Below, piece by piece: positions 8,727 through 17,587 of a DNA stretch of 64,000 nt. The DNA is from Amedibacillus dolichus DSM 3991 (GTDB lineage: Bacteria > Bacillota_I > Bacilli_A > Erysipelotrichales > Erysipelotrichaceae), in NCBI RefSeq assembly GCF_000154285.1, contig NZ_DS483477.1, forward strand, positions 62,001-126,000, given 5' to 3'. The first letter of the stretch is position 1; every line of letters begins with the position of its first letter. Both the position numbers and the translations under genes were made by a program. The notes beneath the pieces are model-generated. The model did no database searches, was not told where the DNA came from, and saw only the letters and a program-made list of their open reading frames with translations.

Positions 8727-9722
8727 ATGAAAAAACTATTATTGATTACAACCGGAGGAACGATTGCTTCCTCACCAAGTGATGAAGGCTTGATTCCGGC
8801 ATTGAATAGCCAAGAATTGTTATCAATTTTAGGCTTACGCGAAGAACATATACAATTGGATTGTGAGGATTTGTTAAATCTTGACAGCAGCAATATGCAA
8901 CCGGAGGAGTGGAAGCTGATTGCTCGCCGTATTTATGAGGTATATGCGGATTATGATGGCATTATATTAACGCATGGAACCGATACGATGGCATATACTG
9001 CAAGTGCCTTGAGCTTTATGCTGCACAATTTGCCGATACCGGTTATTTTGACAGGCAGTCAGCTGCCGTTGCTGCACCCGCTGAGTGATGGTGTGGATAA
9101 TATACGCTTGGCATTTGCTGCTGCTCAATGCGCTTTGCATGGTGTCTATATTTGCTTTAATCGCAAGCTGATGCTTGGTACACGTGCGGTTAAGGTACGT
9201 ACGATGAATTTTGATGCCTTTGAAAGTGTCAATGCACAGCCAATCGGTATCGTTGATGCAAGAGGCTTACATATCTATGAGAAAGACGCTATCTCTTTAA
9301 AGGGGAAATGTGAGTTGTATGATGATTTGTGTGAAGATGTCTATTTGATGAAGCTTACTCCCGGCATGAATCCGGAAATTTTAGATGTTTTAGCAAATAT
9401 GAATTACAGAGGCATCGTCATTGAAGCCTTCGGTGCCGGAGGTATTCACTTTATACGTCGAGATTTGATTAGTAAGCTGGAAGAAATTGTTGCGAAGGGA
9501 ATCAGTGTGGTGGTATGCAGTCAGTGTCTTTATGAAAACAGTGATTTTTCGATTTATCAAACCGGACAAAAAGTGCTGCGTCATGGTGTGATCCAAGGCT
9601 ATGATATGACGAGTGAGGCTTGTCTGACCAAATTGATGTGGGCATTGGGACAAACAGCGGACCCACAGACTGTGAAGGAAATCTTTGCGACAAATTATGT
9701 GAATGAAATTACTTTGAAATAA
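8727..9722 (+). CDS. ansA: Type I L-asparaginase
   Basis: Hydrolyses asparagine to aspartate and ammonia in the cytoplasm; no signal peptide is present, which separates it from periplasmic type II enzymes. The 331-residue protein starts MKKLLLITTGGTIAS, containing the first active-site signature with nucleophile Thr12. It carries the second signature as ILTHGTDTMAYTAS. Other family landmarks are LTGSQLPL and VRTMNFDAFESVN. The start at 8727 has AGGTGG six bases upstream; the in-frame extension to 8661 has no ribosome site. Monocistronic, closed by a good terminator. Length and active-site motifs are normal. Confidence 0.94.
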   Translation: MKKLLLITTGGTIASSPSDEGLIPALNSQELLSILGLREEHIQLDCEDLLNLDSSNMQPEEWKLIARRIYEVYADYDGIILTHGTDTMAYTASALSFMLHNLPIPVILTGSQLPLLHPLSDGVDNIRLAFAAAQCALHGVYICFNRKLMLGTRAVKVRTMNFDAFESVNAQPIGIVDARGLHIYEKDAISLKGKCELYDDLCEDVYLMKLTPGMNPEILDVLANMNYRGIVIEAFGAGGIHFIRRDLISKLEEIVAKGISVVVCSQCLYENSDFSIYQTGQKVLRHGVIQGYDMTSEACLTKLMWALGQTADPQTVKEIFATNYVNEITLK

Positions 9723-9732
9723 TAAAAATAAG

Positions 9733-9767
9733 AGACAATCAATTTTTTACGGTTGATTGTCTTTTTA
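9733..9767 (+). terminator. Terminator of ansA
   Basis: AGACAATCAA and TTGATTGTCT form a perfect ten-base stem followed by T5. Confidence 0.92.
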
Positions 9768-9780
9768 TATGGAAATGAAA

Positions 9781-9810
9781 AATGAGACCAGTATTTCACT
9801 TTGTCTCATT
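9781..9810 (-). terminator. Terminator for the Rpn-family gene
   Basis: On the minus strand AATGAGAC pairs with GTCTCATT and is followed by a run of T, about 70 bases beyond the stop at 9876. Confidence 0.7.
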
Positions 9811-9875
9811 TATGCAATTAAATATGATGCTGCAGCTCTTCCCAAGTATTACAGGTAAGTAGCTGATTGGAAAGC

Positions 9876-10814
9876 TCATATAGCTGAGATTAAGCTTAAA
9901 GTGGATAACCATTCCTTTGCATCAATAGCGAATTTCTGTTTGATTTGCATGGACAATAAATTCAAAGTGCCAAGTCGATTGCCTTCTTCTAAACCAAGCT
10001 TTGTGCCCTGTTCTAACCCTAGTTTTGTCCCTTTTTCTAATCCTAGTTTTGTACCTTCCTCTAGACCTTTCTTCTTGCCTTCATCATAGCTATCCAACAG
10101 ATTGTTCTTCTCTCTCCACTCTGCCATCTGTCTCGACATTGCCAGCGACCACAGCCCTTCATCATCTTTGAATTTCTCATGCTTTTCCATTAGCTTTCTC
10201 ACCAACCTTTCCTTTGTCTTTAGTATAGCATGATTCGCATTGTTTTTAAATAAGTAGCACACCTGTTCAAAATCATTCATTGCTTCCATTCCCTTTTCCT
10301 TCGCTATTTCATCAATCATCGGCAGTTGAATATAGATTCTGTGTAACAGTGGCTCTTTGCTTTCTGCCTCTCCATATGGATCTCGCATAATATAGCGATT
10401 GATCAATCGTTTCTCATTTTGCGGACATGCATTTACAAAGATGATTTGATAAATCGATTGCAGCTGACGATAGTTCTCTCCCTCTACGAGCTGCTTGCTA
10501 AGCATGTTTGCCCCATAGTATTCAAATCGTTTCCATTCCGATGCCTGTAAGAAGGTAGTTTGCATTTCAAAGTCATATTCATGACCTTGCTCGTCCTTGA
10601 CATGAATATCCAAGATGCTTTGCTTTTGCGCAAGCAGTGTTGGATCAAGATTGGGATTCAAAACGATGCTTTCTTTTGGGTGAATACCGGTAACACGTTC
10701 AATAATGGTGTTACGGATATACGTGGAATCCTCATCTTCACTTCCAAGAGCATATTTAAAGAAAAAGTCGTTGCAGTAATTCACTTCATTACTGCATGTT
10801 GTATTGGTAAGCAT
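9876..10814 (-). CDS. Rpn / PDDEXK_2 nuclease-family protein
   Basis: 312 residues. This family (Rpn, YhgA-like, often labelled PD-(D/E)XK transposase) has recombination-promoting nuclease activity in characterised members. The N-terminal fold begins with NDFFFKYALGSEDED. The catalytic pattern is visible as SILDIHVKDEQGHEYDFEMQ, where D and the E-x-Q pair stand for the PD-(D/E)XK metal site. The central region YQIIFVNA...RDPYGE is typical. The C-terminus has four near-identical eight-residue repeats (EGTKLGLE type), probably an extended coiled region that varies by repeat slippage. The start at 10814 has AAGGAGAGG upstream. Such genes are often multicopy and mobile; no transposon ends were recognised here. 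The family call is good; the role in this strain is unknown. Confidence 0.85.
   Translation of the reverse strand: MLTNTTCSNEVNYCNDFFFKYALGSEDEDSTYIRNTIIERVTGIHPKESIVLNPNLDPTLLAQKQSILDIHVKDEQGHEYDFEMQTTFLQASEWKRFEYYGANMLSKQLVEGENYRQLQSIYQIIFVNACPQNEKRLINRYIMRDPYGEAESKEPLLHRIYIQLPMIDEIAKEKGMEAMNDFEQVCYLFKNNANHAILKTKERLVRKLMEKHEKFKDDEGLWSLAMSRQMAEWREKNNLLDSYDEGKKKGLEEGTKLGLEKGTKLGLEQGTKLGLEEGNRLGTLNLLSMQIKQKFAIDAKEWLSTLSLISAI
9963..10076 (-). repeat. 24-bp coding tandem repeat in the Rpn-family gene
   Basis: Units starting at 9987, 10011 and 10035 are near identical, with a degenerate unit on each side. Each encodes eight residues of the pattern EGTKLGLE. Copy number can change in frame. Confidence 0.85.
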
Positions 10815-10913
10815 ATCGATCCTCTCCTTTCGCTGAAATATACCTACATATATCTCATACGAAGGAAAAAGAAAAAGCAGTGAAAAATTGTAGAAAAATA
10901 AAAAAAGATGCTT

Positions 10914-11192
10914 TTAAATCAGCATCTTAATCACATAAGCAATAAGAATTGTAGAACCGGATAGGGAGGAGCCTACAATACCAAGTACAAAACCGGCAAT
11001 GGCTCTGCCAAGAGGGCGTGCCTTGTTGCCAAGAACAATAGCAATGATACCACAAATTAAAGAAGCAATGCCACAGCCAACACCTAATGGAAATAAAAAG
11101 AAAAACAAGATGGCGGATAATACGGCAATAGATACGGAAACAATACCAAGTACCATAGAGGCAATTGCTTTTCCGACAGATGTATTTTGCAT
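10914..11192 (-). CDS. Small DUF4190-like membrane protein
   Basis: 92 residues with two long glycine-rich hydrophobic segments (about 8-50 and 60-90). The repeated pattern GKAIASMVLGIVS, LICGIIAIVLGNKA and GRAIAGFVLGIVG is typical of DUF4190-type proteins. Their role is unknown; they are often found near envelope or regulatory genes. The start at 11192 follows a GGGAGAG-type site. The gene stands alone between the Rpn-family gene and the divergent marR promoter. Confidence 0.7.
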   Translation of the reverse strand: MQNTSVGKAIASMVLGIVSVSIAVLSAILFFFLFPLGVGCGIASLICGIIAIVLGNKARPLGRAIAGFVLGIVGSSLSGSTILIAYVIKMLI

Positions 11193-11360
11193 ATCATCAC
11201 TCTCCCTATTTCATGATAATTCTAACATAATCCAAACATACAGGCAAGAAAGGAAGAAAACGTGAAAAATATAAGAAGGATCTTCCACGTTATATATTGC
11301 TATATCAAGAAGAAGCTTTATAAAAAAGTGGCGGCAGGTGAGGAAATTTCACATAATTAG

Positions 11361-11389
11361 TTGCGCATGCAACGAGTTTGCGCTATACT
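11361..11389 (+). promoter_or_regulatory. marR-MATE promoter with overlapping dyad
   Basis: TTGCGC (11361-11366) and TATACT (11384-11389) are 17 bases apart, 28 bases before the marR start. The dyad GTTGC-GCAT-GCAAC (11360-11373) overlaps the -35 element and is a plausible autoregulatory MarR operator; this is inferred from position. Confidence 0.75.
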
Positions 11390-11416
11390 ATACAAGTCTT
11401 ATTGAGGAGAGAAAAC

Positions 11417-11845
11417 ATGAGAGAAATCAGCAAATATGCGTCAATGATTTATCGCTGCGGACAAATCTATTATGACGAATATCTGACACCCTATCATATC
11501 GGTTGTGGGCAGCAGTTTTTTTTACTTCGTATTTATGAAAAGCCCGGGATTTCACCGTATGAATTGGCATCTATGGGAATGTACGACAAAGGAACATGTG
11601 CCAGAGCGTTGAAGAAGCTGGAGGAGGAAGGCTATATTGAGCGTGTGGTTGATACACATGATCGACGTTTGCAGCATTTATTTATTTCGACAAAAGGAAA
11701 AGAGCTTATACCAATCATTCAAAAGATGCTAGATGAATGGTATGAGGCAATATGTATTGATTTTAGTGAAGAAGAAAGAAGCATGGCAGGGGAATTGATG
11801 CGGCGAATCAGTGAACATGCGATGCATGCTATCGGTAGGAGGTAA
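11417..11845 (+). CDS. MarR-family transcriptional regulator
   Basis: 142-residue winged-helix protein. The DNA-binding core is visible as ISPYELASMGMYDKGTCARALKKLEEEGYIER, followed by the wing DTHDRRLQHLFISTKGKELI. Helices before and after form the dimer interface. The start at 11417 (MREISKYAS) has GAGGAGAG upstream; a 13-residue in-frame extension would run into the promoter and is rejected. The stop is three bases from the MATE start, so the two are cotranscribed. MarR proteins often repress a neighbouring efflux gene and release DNA on ligand binding; applying this here is inference from the operon and the dyad over the promoter. Confidence 0.93.
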   Translation: MREISKYASMIYRCGQIYYDEYLTPYHIGCGQQFFLLRIYEKPGISPYELASMGMYDKGTCARALKKLEEEGYIERVVDTHDRRLQHLFISTKGKELIPIIQKMLDEWYEAICIDFSEEERSMAGELMRRISEHAMHAIGRR

Positions 11846-11847
11846 TT

Positions 11848-13272
11848 ATGGAAGCAGTGAAAATAAGAACAAAAAATCCGTTAGGATATCAGCCAATCGG
11901 ACATTTATTGATGCGATTTGCGATTCCATCAGTGGTATCAATGTTGGTTAATGCTTTATATAATATAGTCGATCAAATTTTTATCGGAACCGGAGTCGGC
12001 TATTTAGGAAATGCCGCAACAACGGTTAGCTTTCCTTTGCAGACAATCATTTTGGCATTAGGAACGATGATTGGTGCAGGGGCGAGTGCCTATGCTGCTA
12101 TTAAACTAGGTGAAAAAAGAGAGCAAGAAGCAGAGCATACTCTTGGAAACGCCTTTTTTATGCTAGTATTGGCAGGTATTATCATCATGGTTGTCGGACT
12201 GGTATTTTTAGAACCGATCTTATATTTGTTTGGCGCAACCGCAAAGAATTTTGCATACTCCCAAGATTACGCCAGTATTATTTTGTTGGGAACGGTTTTT
12301 AATTTGTTGGGAATCGGCTTAAGTAATATGGCAAGAACTGATGGCAGTCCAAACATTGCGATGCTCAGTATGATTGCCGGTGCTGTTTTAAATACCATTC
12401 TTGACCCGATTTATATATTTGTATTTCATTGGGGCGTGAAAGGAGCAGCCATTGCGACGATCACCTCACAGATTATCGGTGCGGTTATTCTGGTGTATTA
12501 TTTTTTGAAGAAAAGTACAATGCGTTTGCATATTTCACAAATGAAAATTAAGAAAACTATTTTTGTCAGCATTTTATCCTTAGGGTTTTCAAGCTGTATC
12601 ACGCAGACAGCCGCCACTATTATGCAGGTAGTAATGAATAATTCTTTGGTTTATTACGGTGATTTAACTTCTACTACCGGCGATGTAGCACTAAGTGCAA
12701 TGGGGATTGTGTTAAAGATATCTATGATCATTACCTCGATTTGTATTGGAATTGGTATCGGAGCACAGCCGATTTTAGGGTTTAATAAGGGAGCAAGACA
12801 GCCTAAGCGTATAAAGGAAACATACAAAAAAGCATCTTCGATTGCTGTTTTGACATCAATTATCGGTTGGGGAGTATGTATTGCGATTCCCGGTGTAATT
12901 CTATCCTTGTTTGGCAGCAGTGATCCGGTATTCTCAACTTTTGCGCAAAGAGCTATGCGTATTTATATGCTTGGTATCTTTACTGCCGGTTTCCAAATTA
13001 CCGCAACCAGCTATTTTCAAGCGACCGGACAACCGTTAAAAGCATCGGTTTTATCCATGATGCGCCAGCTGATCCTGTTGATTCCTTTGATTTTGATTTT
13101 ACCACTGTTCTTTGGTTTAGACGGTATTTTGTTTGCCGGTCCGATTGCGGATATCAGCAGCGGAATCGTAGTTTTTGTCTTTATTTCAAAGGAAATGAAA
13201 AAACTGAATGCCCAGATTGCGTTGGAAACGGAAGAAGAGCTTGGTGTTTATAATGATGAATTGGTGATGTAA
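11848..13272 (+). CDS. MATE-family multidrug efflux transporter
   Basis: 474-residue integral membrane protein with about twelve hydrophobic segments, expected to expel cationic compounds using a sodium or proton gradient. Family marks are the N-terminal PIGHLLMRFAIPSVVSMLVNALYNIVDQIFIG, GTMIGAGASAYAA, and the second-half repeat GIGIGAQPILGFNKGA. These place it with the MepA/DinF-like branch. GGAGG precedes the start by six bases. It is the second gene of the marR operon, closed by a terminator starting at its stop. Substrates cannot be deduced. Full length, no visible defect. Confidence 0.93.
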   Translation: MEAVKIRTKNPLGYQPIGHLLMRFAIPSVVSMLVNALYNIVDQIFIGTGVGYLGNAATTVSFPLQTIILALGTMIGAGASAYAAIKLGEKREQEAEHTLGNAFFMLVLAGIIIMVVGLVFLEPILYLFGATAKNFAYSQDYASIILLGTVFNLLGIGLSNMARTDGSPNIAMLSMIAGAVLNTILDPIYIFVFHWGVKGAAIATITSQIIGAVILVYYFLKKSTMRLHISQMKIKKTIFVSILSLGFSSCITQTAATIMQVVMNNSLVYYGDLTSTTGDVALSAMGIVLKISMIITSICIGIGIGAQPILGFNKGARQPKRIKETYKKASSIAVLTSIIGWGVCIAIPGVILSLFGSSDPVFSTFAQRAMRIYMLGIFTAGFQITATSYFQATGQPLKASVLSMMRQLILLIPLILILPLFFGLDGILFAGPIADISSGIVVFVFISKEMKKLNAQIALETEEELGVYNDELVM

Positions 13273-13300
13273 AGCTGTTATAGCGACAGCTTTCTTTTTT
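13271..13300 (+). terminator. Terminator of the marR-MATE operon
   Basis: AAAGCTGT and ACAGCTTT form an eight-base stem followed by C and T6. Confidence 0.9.
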
Positions 13301-13360
13301 AATGATACTACAACTTCAAAGAGAAAAGAGGTATAATAGTAGCTAACGGAGGTGAGGTAT

Positions 13361-14137
13361 GTGAATGTTAATTCCCCGATTGGTATTTTCGATTCGGGAA
13401 TGGGAGGCATTAGTGTTTTAAAACAGATTCATGCCCTCATGCCGCAGGAGAATTTACTTTATTTCGGTGATTCGGCCTATGCACCGTATGGAGAAAAAAG
13501 CAGAGCTGAAATTACAGAGCGCTGTTATAGCATTTGTGAATTTTTTATGCGTAAAAAGGTCAAGGCTATTGTGATTGCCTGCAATACAGCTACAAGTGCT
13601 TGTGTAAATGAACTGCGTAAGCGTTATTTGAACATTCCGATTATCGGCATGGAGCCGGCTTTAAAGGTTGCGGCGGATAATGAACAACAGCAGCATATTC
13701 TTGTATTAGCGACGTATTTTACATTAAAGGAAAAAAAGTTTGCCGATTTAATGGCGCGCTGTGAAAAAGAGCATATTATTTACAAGCAGCCTTGTCCGGC
13801 TTTGGTACATATCGTTGAGGAGCATAAGCTGCAAGATGAAGAACTTGTGAAACAAACATTGCGAAACTATTTAGCTCCTTATAACCTTGAAGAAATAAAC
13901 AGCATTGTATTAGGCTGTACGCATTTTGTGTTTTATCGAAAATATCTTACGGAGCTATTGCCAAAGCATATTGCAATCATTGATGGAAATACGGGAACAG
14001 CGAAGCAGGTAAAGCATTTGCTGGAGGAGCGCGATTTGCTGAAACAAACCAAGGATATCGGAGCAATAGAAATTTATAATTCCTTAGAAGATGATAAGGA
14101 TATACAGGATTTGGCACAAGAGCTATTGAAGGGATAA
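13361..14137 (+). CDS. murI: Glutamate racemase
   Basis: Converts L- to D-glutamate for peptidoglycan stem peptides by a cofactor-independent two-cysteine mechanism. The 258-residue protein has IGIFDSGMGGISVL, the first catalytic cysteine in VIACNTATSA, and the second in VLGCTHFVFY, with YFGDSAYAPYG as a further signature. The chosen start is GTG at 13361, eight bases after GGAGG; an alternative GTG at 13352 would lie inside the ribosome site. A TATAAT hexamer at 13332-13337 fits a promoter, but no clear -35 is seen. It is followed after 62 bases by the M18 aminopeptidase. Confidence 0.95.
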   Translation: MNVNSPIGIFDSGMGGISVLKQIHALMPQENLLYFGDSAYAPYGEKSRAEITERCYSICEFFMRKKVKAIVIACNTATSACVNELRKRYLNIPIIGMEPALKVAADNEQQQHILVLATYFTLKEKKFADLMARCEKEHIIYKQPCPALVHIVEEHKLQDEELVKQTLRNYLAPYNLEEINSIVLGCTHFVFYRKYLTELLPKHIAIIDGNTGTAKQVKHLLEERDLLKQTKDIGAIEIYNSLEDDKDIQDLAQELLKG

Positions 14138-14199
14138 GCCGTTTTCATTGCGTGAATGTGCAAATCATTATATAATAAGAACTATTAGGAGGATCTGAC

Positions 14200-15576
14200 A
14201 TGAGAGAAAATGCTTGGAAAAAATATGATGAAAAAGAAATGAGTGAAGTCTTTGCGTTCAGTGAAGGCTATAAGAAGTTTATTTCTGATTGCAAAACAGA
14301 AAGAGAATGTGTCGATGAGGCAATTCGCATGGCGAAGGAGCACGGCTATCGTGATCTTGATGAGGTAATCAGAAATAAGGAAACTTTAAAGGCCGGAGAT
14401 AAGGTATATGCCAACAATATGGGGAAAACAATTGCTTTGTTTATGATTGGTGAAGAAGCAATGGAAAACGGAATGAACATTCTCGGTGCCCATGTGGATA
14501 GTCCGCGTTTGGACTTGAAACAGAATCCATTGTATGAGGATCATGATTTGGCAATGTTGGATACGCATTACTATGGTGGAATTAAGAAGTATCAGTGGGT
14601 AACTCTACCTTTAGCACTACATGGTGTAGTTGTGCGTAAGGACGGTACATCTGTAACTGTAAATATCGGTGAAGATGAAAGCGATCCGGTAGTTGGTATT
14701 TCCGATTTGTTGGTACATTTATCTGCGGATCAAATGACCAAAACGGCTAGTAAGGTGATCGAAGGAGAAGATCTTAATGTTACCGTTGGCAGCATTCCTT
14801 TAAAGGATACGGAAAAGGAAGCAGTTAAGGCGAATATCTTAAAGCTTTTGAAAGATAAGTATGATATCGTAGAAGACGATTTCGTATCTGCGGAAATTGA
14901 AGTTGTTCCGGCAGGAAAAGCACGTGATTATGGCTTGGATCGTTCCATGGTAATGGGATATGGGCATGATGATCGTATTTGTGCTTATACATCTTTAATG
15001 GCCTTATTGGAAATGCCAAGTGTAAAGCGTACTGCTGTATGTCTGCTTGTAGATAAGGAAGAGGTAGGCAGTATCGGAGCGACCGGTATGCAGTCAAAAT
15101 TCTTTGAAAATACAGTAGCAGAGGTTATGGATCGTATGGGTGAATATAACGATTTAGCACTTCGCCGCGCATTGAAAAACTCTAAGATGTTGTCAAGTGA
15201 TGTAAGTGCTGCGTTTGATCCTAACTATGCAAGTGTTATGGAGCCTAAAAACTCAGCTTATTTCGGACAGGGTATCGTATTTAATAAATATACCGGTTCA
15301 AGAGGAAAAGGCGGCTGTAACGATGCCAATGCGGAATATATTGCAGAGCTGAGAAACATCATGGAGAAAGAAAATGTAGCATATCAGACAGCCGAGCTTG
15401 GAAAGGTTGATCAAGGCGGAGGCGGAACAATCGCTTATATCCTTGCTCAGTATGATATGGAGGTTATCGACTGCGGTATCGCCCTTCATAATATGCACGC
15501 ACCTTGGGAAATTGCCAGCAAGGCAGATATTTATGAGGCTACCAAAGGCTATATTGCATTCTTAAAGCACGCCTAA
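14200..15576 (+). CDS. M18-family aminopeptidase
   Basis: 458-residue cytosolic zinc metallopeptidase removing N-terminal residues from peptides, probably as a large oligomer as in other M18 enzymes. Metal-site motifs are GAHVDSPRLDLK (His98), the catalytic region DKEEVGSIGATG, the bridging aspartate region GYGHDDRICAYTSL, and a late histidine in ALHNMHAPWE. GVNANAEYI-type features of aminopeptidase I are present as GCNDANAEYIAEL. AGGAGG lies upstream of the start at 14200. Closed by a strong terminator. Substrate preference, often acidic or hydrophobic residues in M18, cannot be read from sequence. Confidence 0.93.
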   Translation: MRENAWKKYDEKEMSEVFAFSEGYKKFISDCKTERECVDEAIRMAKEHGYRDLDEVIRNKETLKAGDKVYANNMGKTIALFMIGEEAMENGMNILGAHVDSPRLDLKQNPLYEDHDLAMLDTHYYGGIKKYQWVTLPLALHGVVVRKDGTSVTVNIGEDESDPVVGISDLLVHLSADQMTKTASKVIEGEDLNVTVGSIPLKDTEKEAVKANILKLLKDKYDIVEDDFVSAEIEVVPAGKARDYGLDRSMVMGYGHDDRICAYTSLMALLEMPSVKRTAVCLLVDKEEVGSIGATGMQSKFFENTVAEVMDRMGEYNDLALRRALKNSKMLSSDVSAAFDPNYASVMEPKNSAYFGQGIVFNKYTGSRGKGGCNDANAEYIAELRNIMEKENVAYQTAELGKVDQGGGGTIAYILAQYDMEVIDCGIALHNMHAPWEIASKADIYEATKGYIAFLKHA

Positions 15577-15581
15577 TAAGT

Positions 15582-15617
15582 AAAAAGCAAGTTTGGTTTT
15601 ATCAAGCTTGCTTTTTT
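15582..15617 (+). terminator. Terminator of the M18 aminopeptidase gene
   Basis: AAAAAGCAAG pairs with CTTGCTTTTT, ending in a T run. Confidence 0.9.
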
Positions 15618-15716
15618 AGAAGATTCTATGTTATATAAGATAAAGTGAAATTAGAGAAAATTAATGTTTCATTTTTGTTTTATCATCTAAAATTATTGTT
15701 ATGAAAAATGATAATA

Positions 15717-15745
15717 AAAAAAGCTCATAGCTCGAGCTTTTATTT
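15717..15745 (-). terminator. Terminator of tRNA-Gln
   Basis: Minus-strand stem AAAGCTC/GAGCTTT followed by T7, just downstream of the tRNA. Confidence 0.8.
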
Positions 15746-15750
15746 TTCTA

Positions 15751-15826
15751 TGGCTGGGGTACTTGGATTCGAACCAAGGAAATGCCAGATTCAGAGTCTG
15801 GTGCCTTACCGCTTGGCTATACCCCA
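15751..15826 (-). tRNA. tRNA-Gln (anticodon CUG)
   Basis: 76-nt cloverleaf with encoded CCA. The acceptor TGGGGTA pairs with TACCCCA, the D arm is GCCAAGCGGTAAGGC, and the T arm is CTTGGTTCGAATCCAAG. The anticodon stem CCAGA/TCTGG encloses the loop CTCTGAA, so the anticodon is CTG, reading CAG. It is divergent from gltX, whose product in most Firmicutes also charges tRNA-Gln with glutamate. Confidence 0.95.
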
Positions 15827-15963
15827 ATCTTTGTGCGGCATGTGATATTATAAAGCACAAGGTAGGACTTTGTCAATAGAAAATAGGTAAAAATCCTAGT
15901 TTTGGTTGATAATGGCACGCGTTTATTATATGATAATAATGCTATCGAAAGGAAGAATATGTC

Positions 15964-17424
15964 ATGAAAAAAGTAAGAACAAGATTTGCACCTAGTCCTA
16001 CGGGATATATGCATATAGGAAACTTAAGAACAGCACTTTTCGAGTATTTGATTGCTAAGCATGAAGATGGGGATTTTATCCTGCGTATTGAGGATACCGA
16101 TCAAGAACGCTTGGTAGAGGGAGCTGTTGATATTATTTACGATACGATGAAGGCGGTTGGTCTGAACCATGATGAAGGACCGGATATTGGCGGAGACTTC
16201 GGACCGTATGTACAATCAGAGCGTTTATCCATGTATAAAGGATATGCGGATCAGCTTGTAGAGCTTGGCGGAGCACATTATTGCTTCTGTAGTGAGGAAG
16301 AAATCGAAGCACAGCGCAAGGAAGCGGAAAGCTTGGGAATTTCTTTTAAATACGATGATCCATGTAAGCATATTTCGATTGAGGAAGCCAGAAAGCGTAT
16401 TGCCGATGGTGAAAAGTATGTTGTACGTCAAACGATCAAAGCCAATGGAGAAACGTATTTTGATGATGAGGTGTATGGAAGAATTGAGGTCGATAATGCT
16501 ACCTTAGATGAGTCCGTTTTATTGAAATCCGATGGCTTCCCTACATACAACTTTGCGAATATTATTGATGATCATCAGATGCAGATTTCTCATGTTGTAC
16601 GTGGGAATGAATATTTGTCATCAACTCCGAAATATAATTTGATTTATCAGGCATACGGTTGGGATATTCCTACCTATGTGCATGTTCCACCGGTTATGAA
16701 AGATGAACAGCATAAGCTTTCCAAGCGTAATGGAGATGCCAGCTTTCAAGATCTAGTAAAGAAGGGGTATTTACCGGAGGCAATTCTAAACTATATTGCT
16801 TTGCTTGGTTGGGCACCGGAGAGCGAACAGGAAATTTATTCGCTTGAAGAGTTAATCAAGGTTTTTGATATTAAGCGTATTTCAAAATCACCGGCTATCT
16901 TTGATATTGATAAGCTGACTTGGATGAATGGTATGTATTTGCGTGCTATGAGCGAAGAAAAATTTTATGAAACGGTAAAGCCGTATATTGAAGAAGCGAT
17001 TAAACGTCCGGTTGATCAGATGGCAGTTGCCCGTATTTTACAGCCACGTACCGATGTACTGTCCAATATTGTGGAAAGTTTGGATTTCATTGATGTCCTT
17101 CCGGAATATGACAATGCCATGTATATTCATAAAAAGATGAAAACAACCTATGAAATTGCGTTAAAGGCATTGAAGGCAAGCAAGGAAGCCTTGGAAGCAT
17201 TAAATGATTGGTCCAGTGAAGAAAAGCTGCACGATGTATTGTTGGCACTTCCGGCACAGATGGAAATGAAAAACGGACAGATTTTGTGGCCTGTACGTTG
17301 TGCGATTACCGGTAAACAGTTTACACCGGGAGGAGCAATCGAAATTGCATATATTCTTGGTAAGGAAGAAACACTGGCTCGTATTCAAATCGGTATTGAA
17401 AAGCTGGAAAAAGAGGTTGCTTAA
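15964..17424 (+). CDS. gltX: Glutamyl-tRNA synthetase
   Basis: Class I aminoacyl-tRNA synthetase. The 486-residue protein has the HIGH box in FAPSPTGYMHIGNLRTALF and the KMSKS box as HKLSKRNG, with LRIEDTDQERL between. It has a normal C-terminal anticodon-binding domain. GGAAG precedes the start at 15964. In Firmicutes this enzyme is usually non-discriminating and also mischarges tRNA-Gln for GatCAB; its position next to tRNA-Gln agrees but does not prove it. Monocistronic with a compact terminator that overlaps the stop codon. Confidence 0.97.
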   Translation: MKKVRTRFAPSPTGYMHIGNLRTALFEYLIAKHEDGDFILRIEDTDQERLVEGAVDIIYDTMKAVGLNHDEGPDIGGDFGPYVQSERLSMYKGYADQLVELGGAHYCFCSEEEIEAQRKEAESLGISFKYDDPCKHISIEEARKRIADGEKYVVRQTIKANGETYFDDEVYGRIEVDNATLDESVLLKSDGFPTYNFANIIDDHQMQISHVVRGNEYLSSTPKYNLIYQAYGWDIPTYVHVPPVMKDEQHKLSKRNGDASFQDLVKKGYLPEAILNYIALLGWAPESEQEIYSLEELIKVFDIKRISKSPAIFDIDKLTWMNGMYLRAMSEEKFYETVKPYIEEAIKRPVDQMAVARILQPRTDVLSNIVESLDFIDVLPEYDNAMYIHKKMKTTYEIALKALKASKEALEALNDWSSEEKLHDVLLALPAQMEMKNGQILWPVRCAITGKQFTPGGAIEIAYILGKEETLARIQIGIEKLEKEVA

Positions 17425-17446
17425 GAACTGCGTTTGCAGTTCTTTT
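17424..17446 (+). terminator. Terminator of gltX
   Basis: AGAACTGC-GTTT-GCAGTTCT followed by TTT. Confidence 0.88.
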
Positions 17447-17587
17447 CTAATCGTAACGGATAATGTCATGAAGTCGCATACCGTTTACGATTTCTTGAAA
17501 GACGATGTAAGAAATAAATGAAATTAAGGTATCCAAGGACAGCATTTTAGAGTACAATGTTGTTGAATACTTGAAGGAGGACGCAAA

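Noticed and set aside
10560-11265. Plus-strand frames opposite the Rpn-family and DUF4190-like genes
   Set aside because: The antisense genes have family motifs and ribosome sites; these do not.
13309-13337. Full promoter for murI
   Set aside because: TATAAT at 13332 is good but no acceptable -35 is found at 16-18 bases, so only the -10 is mentioned.
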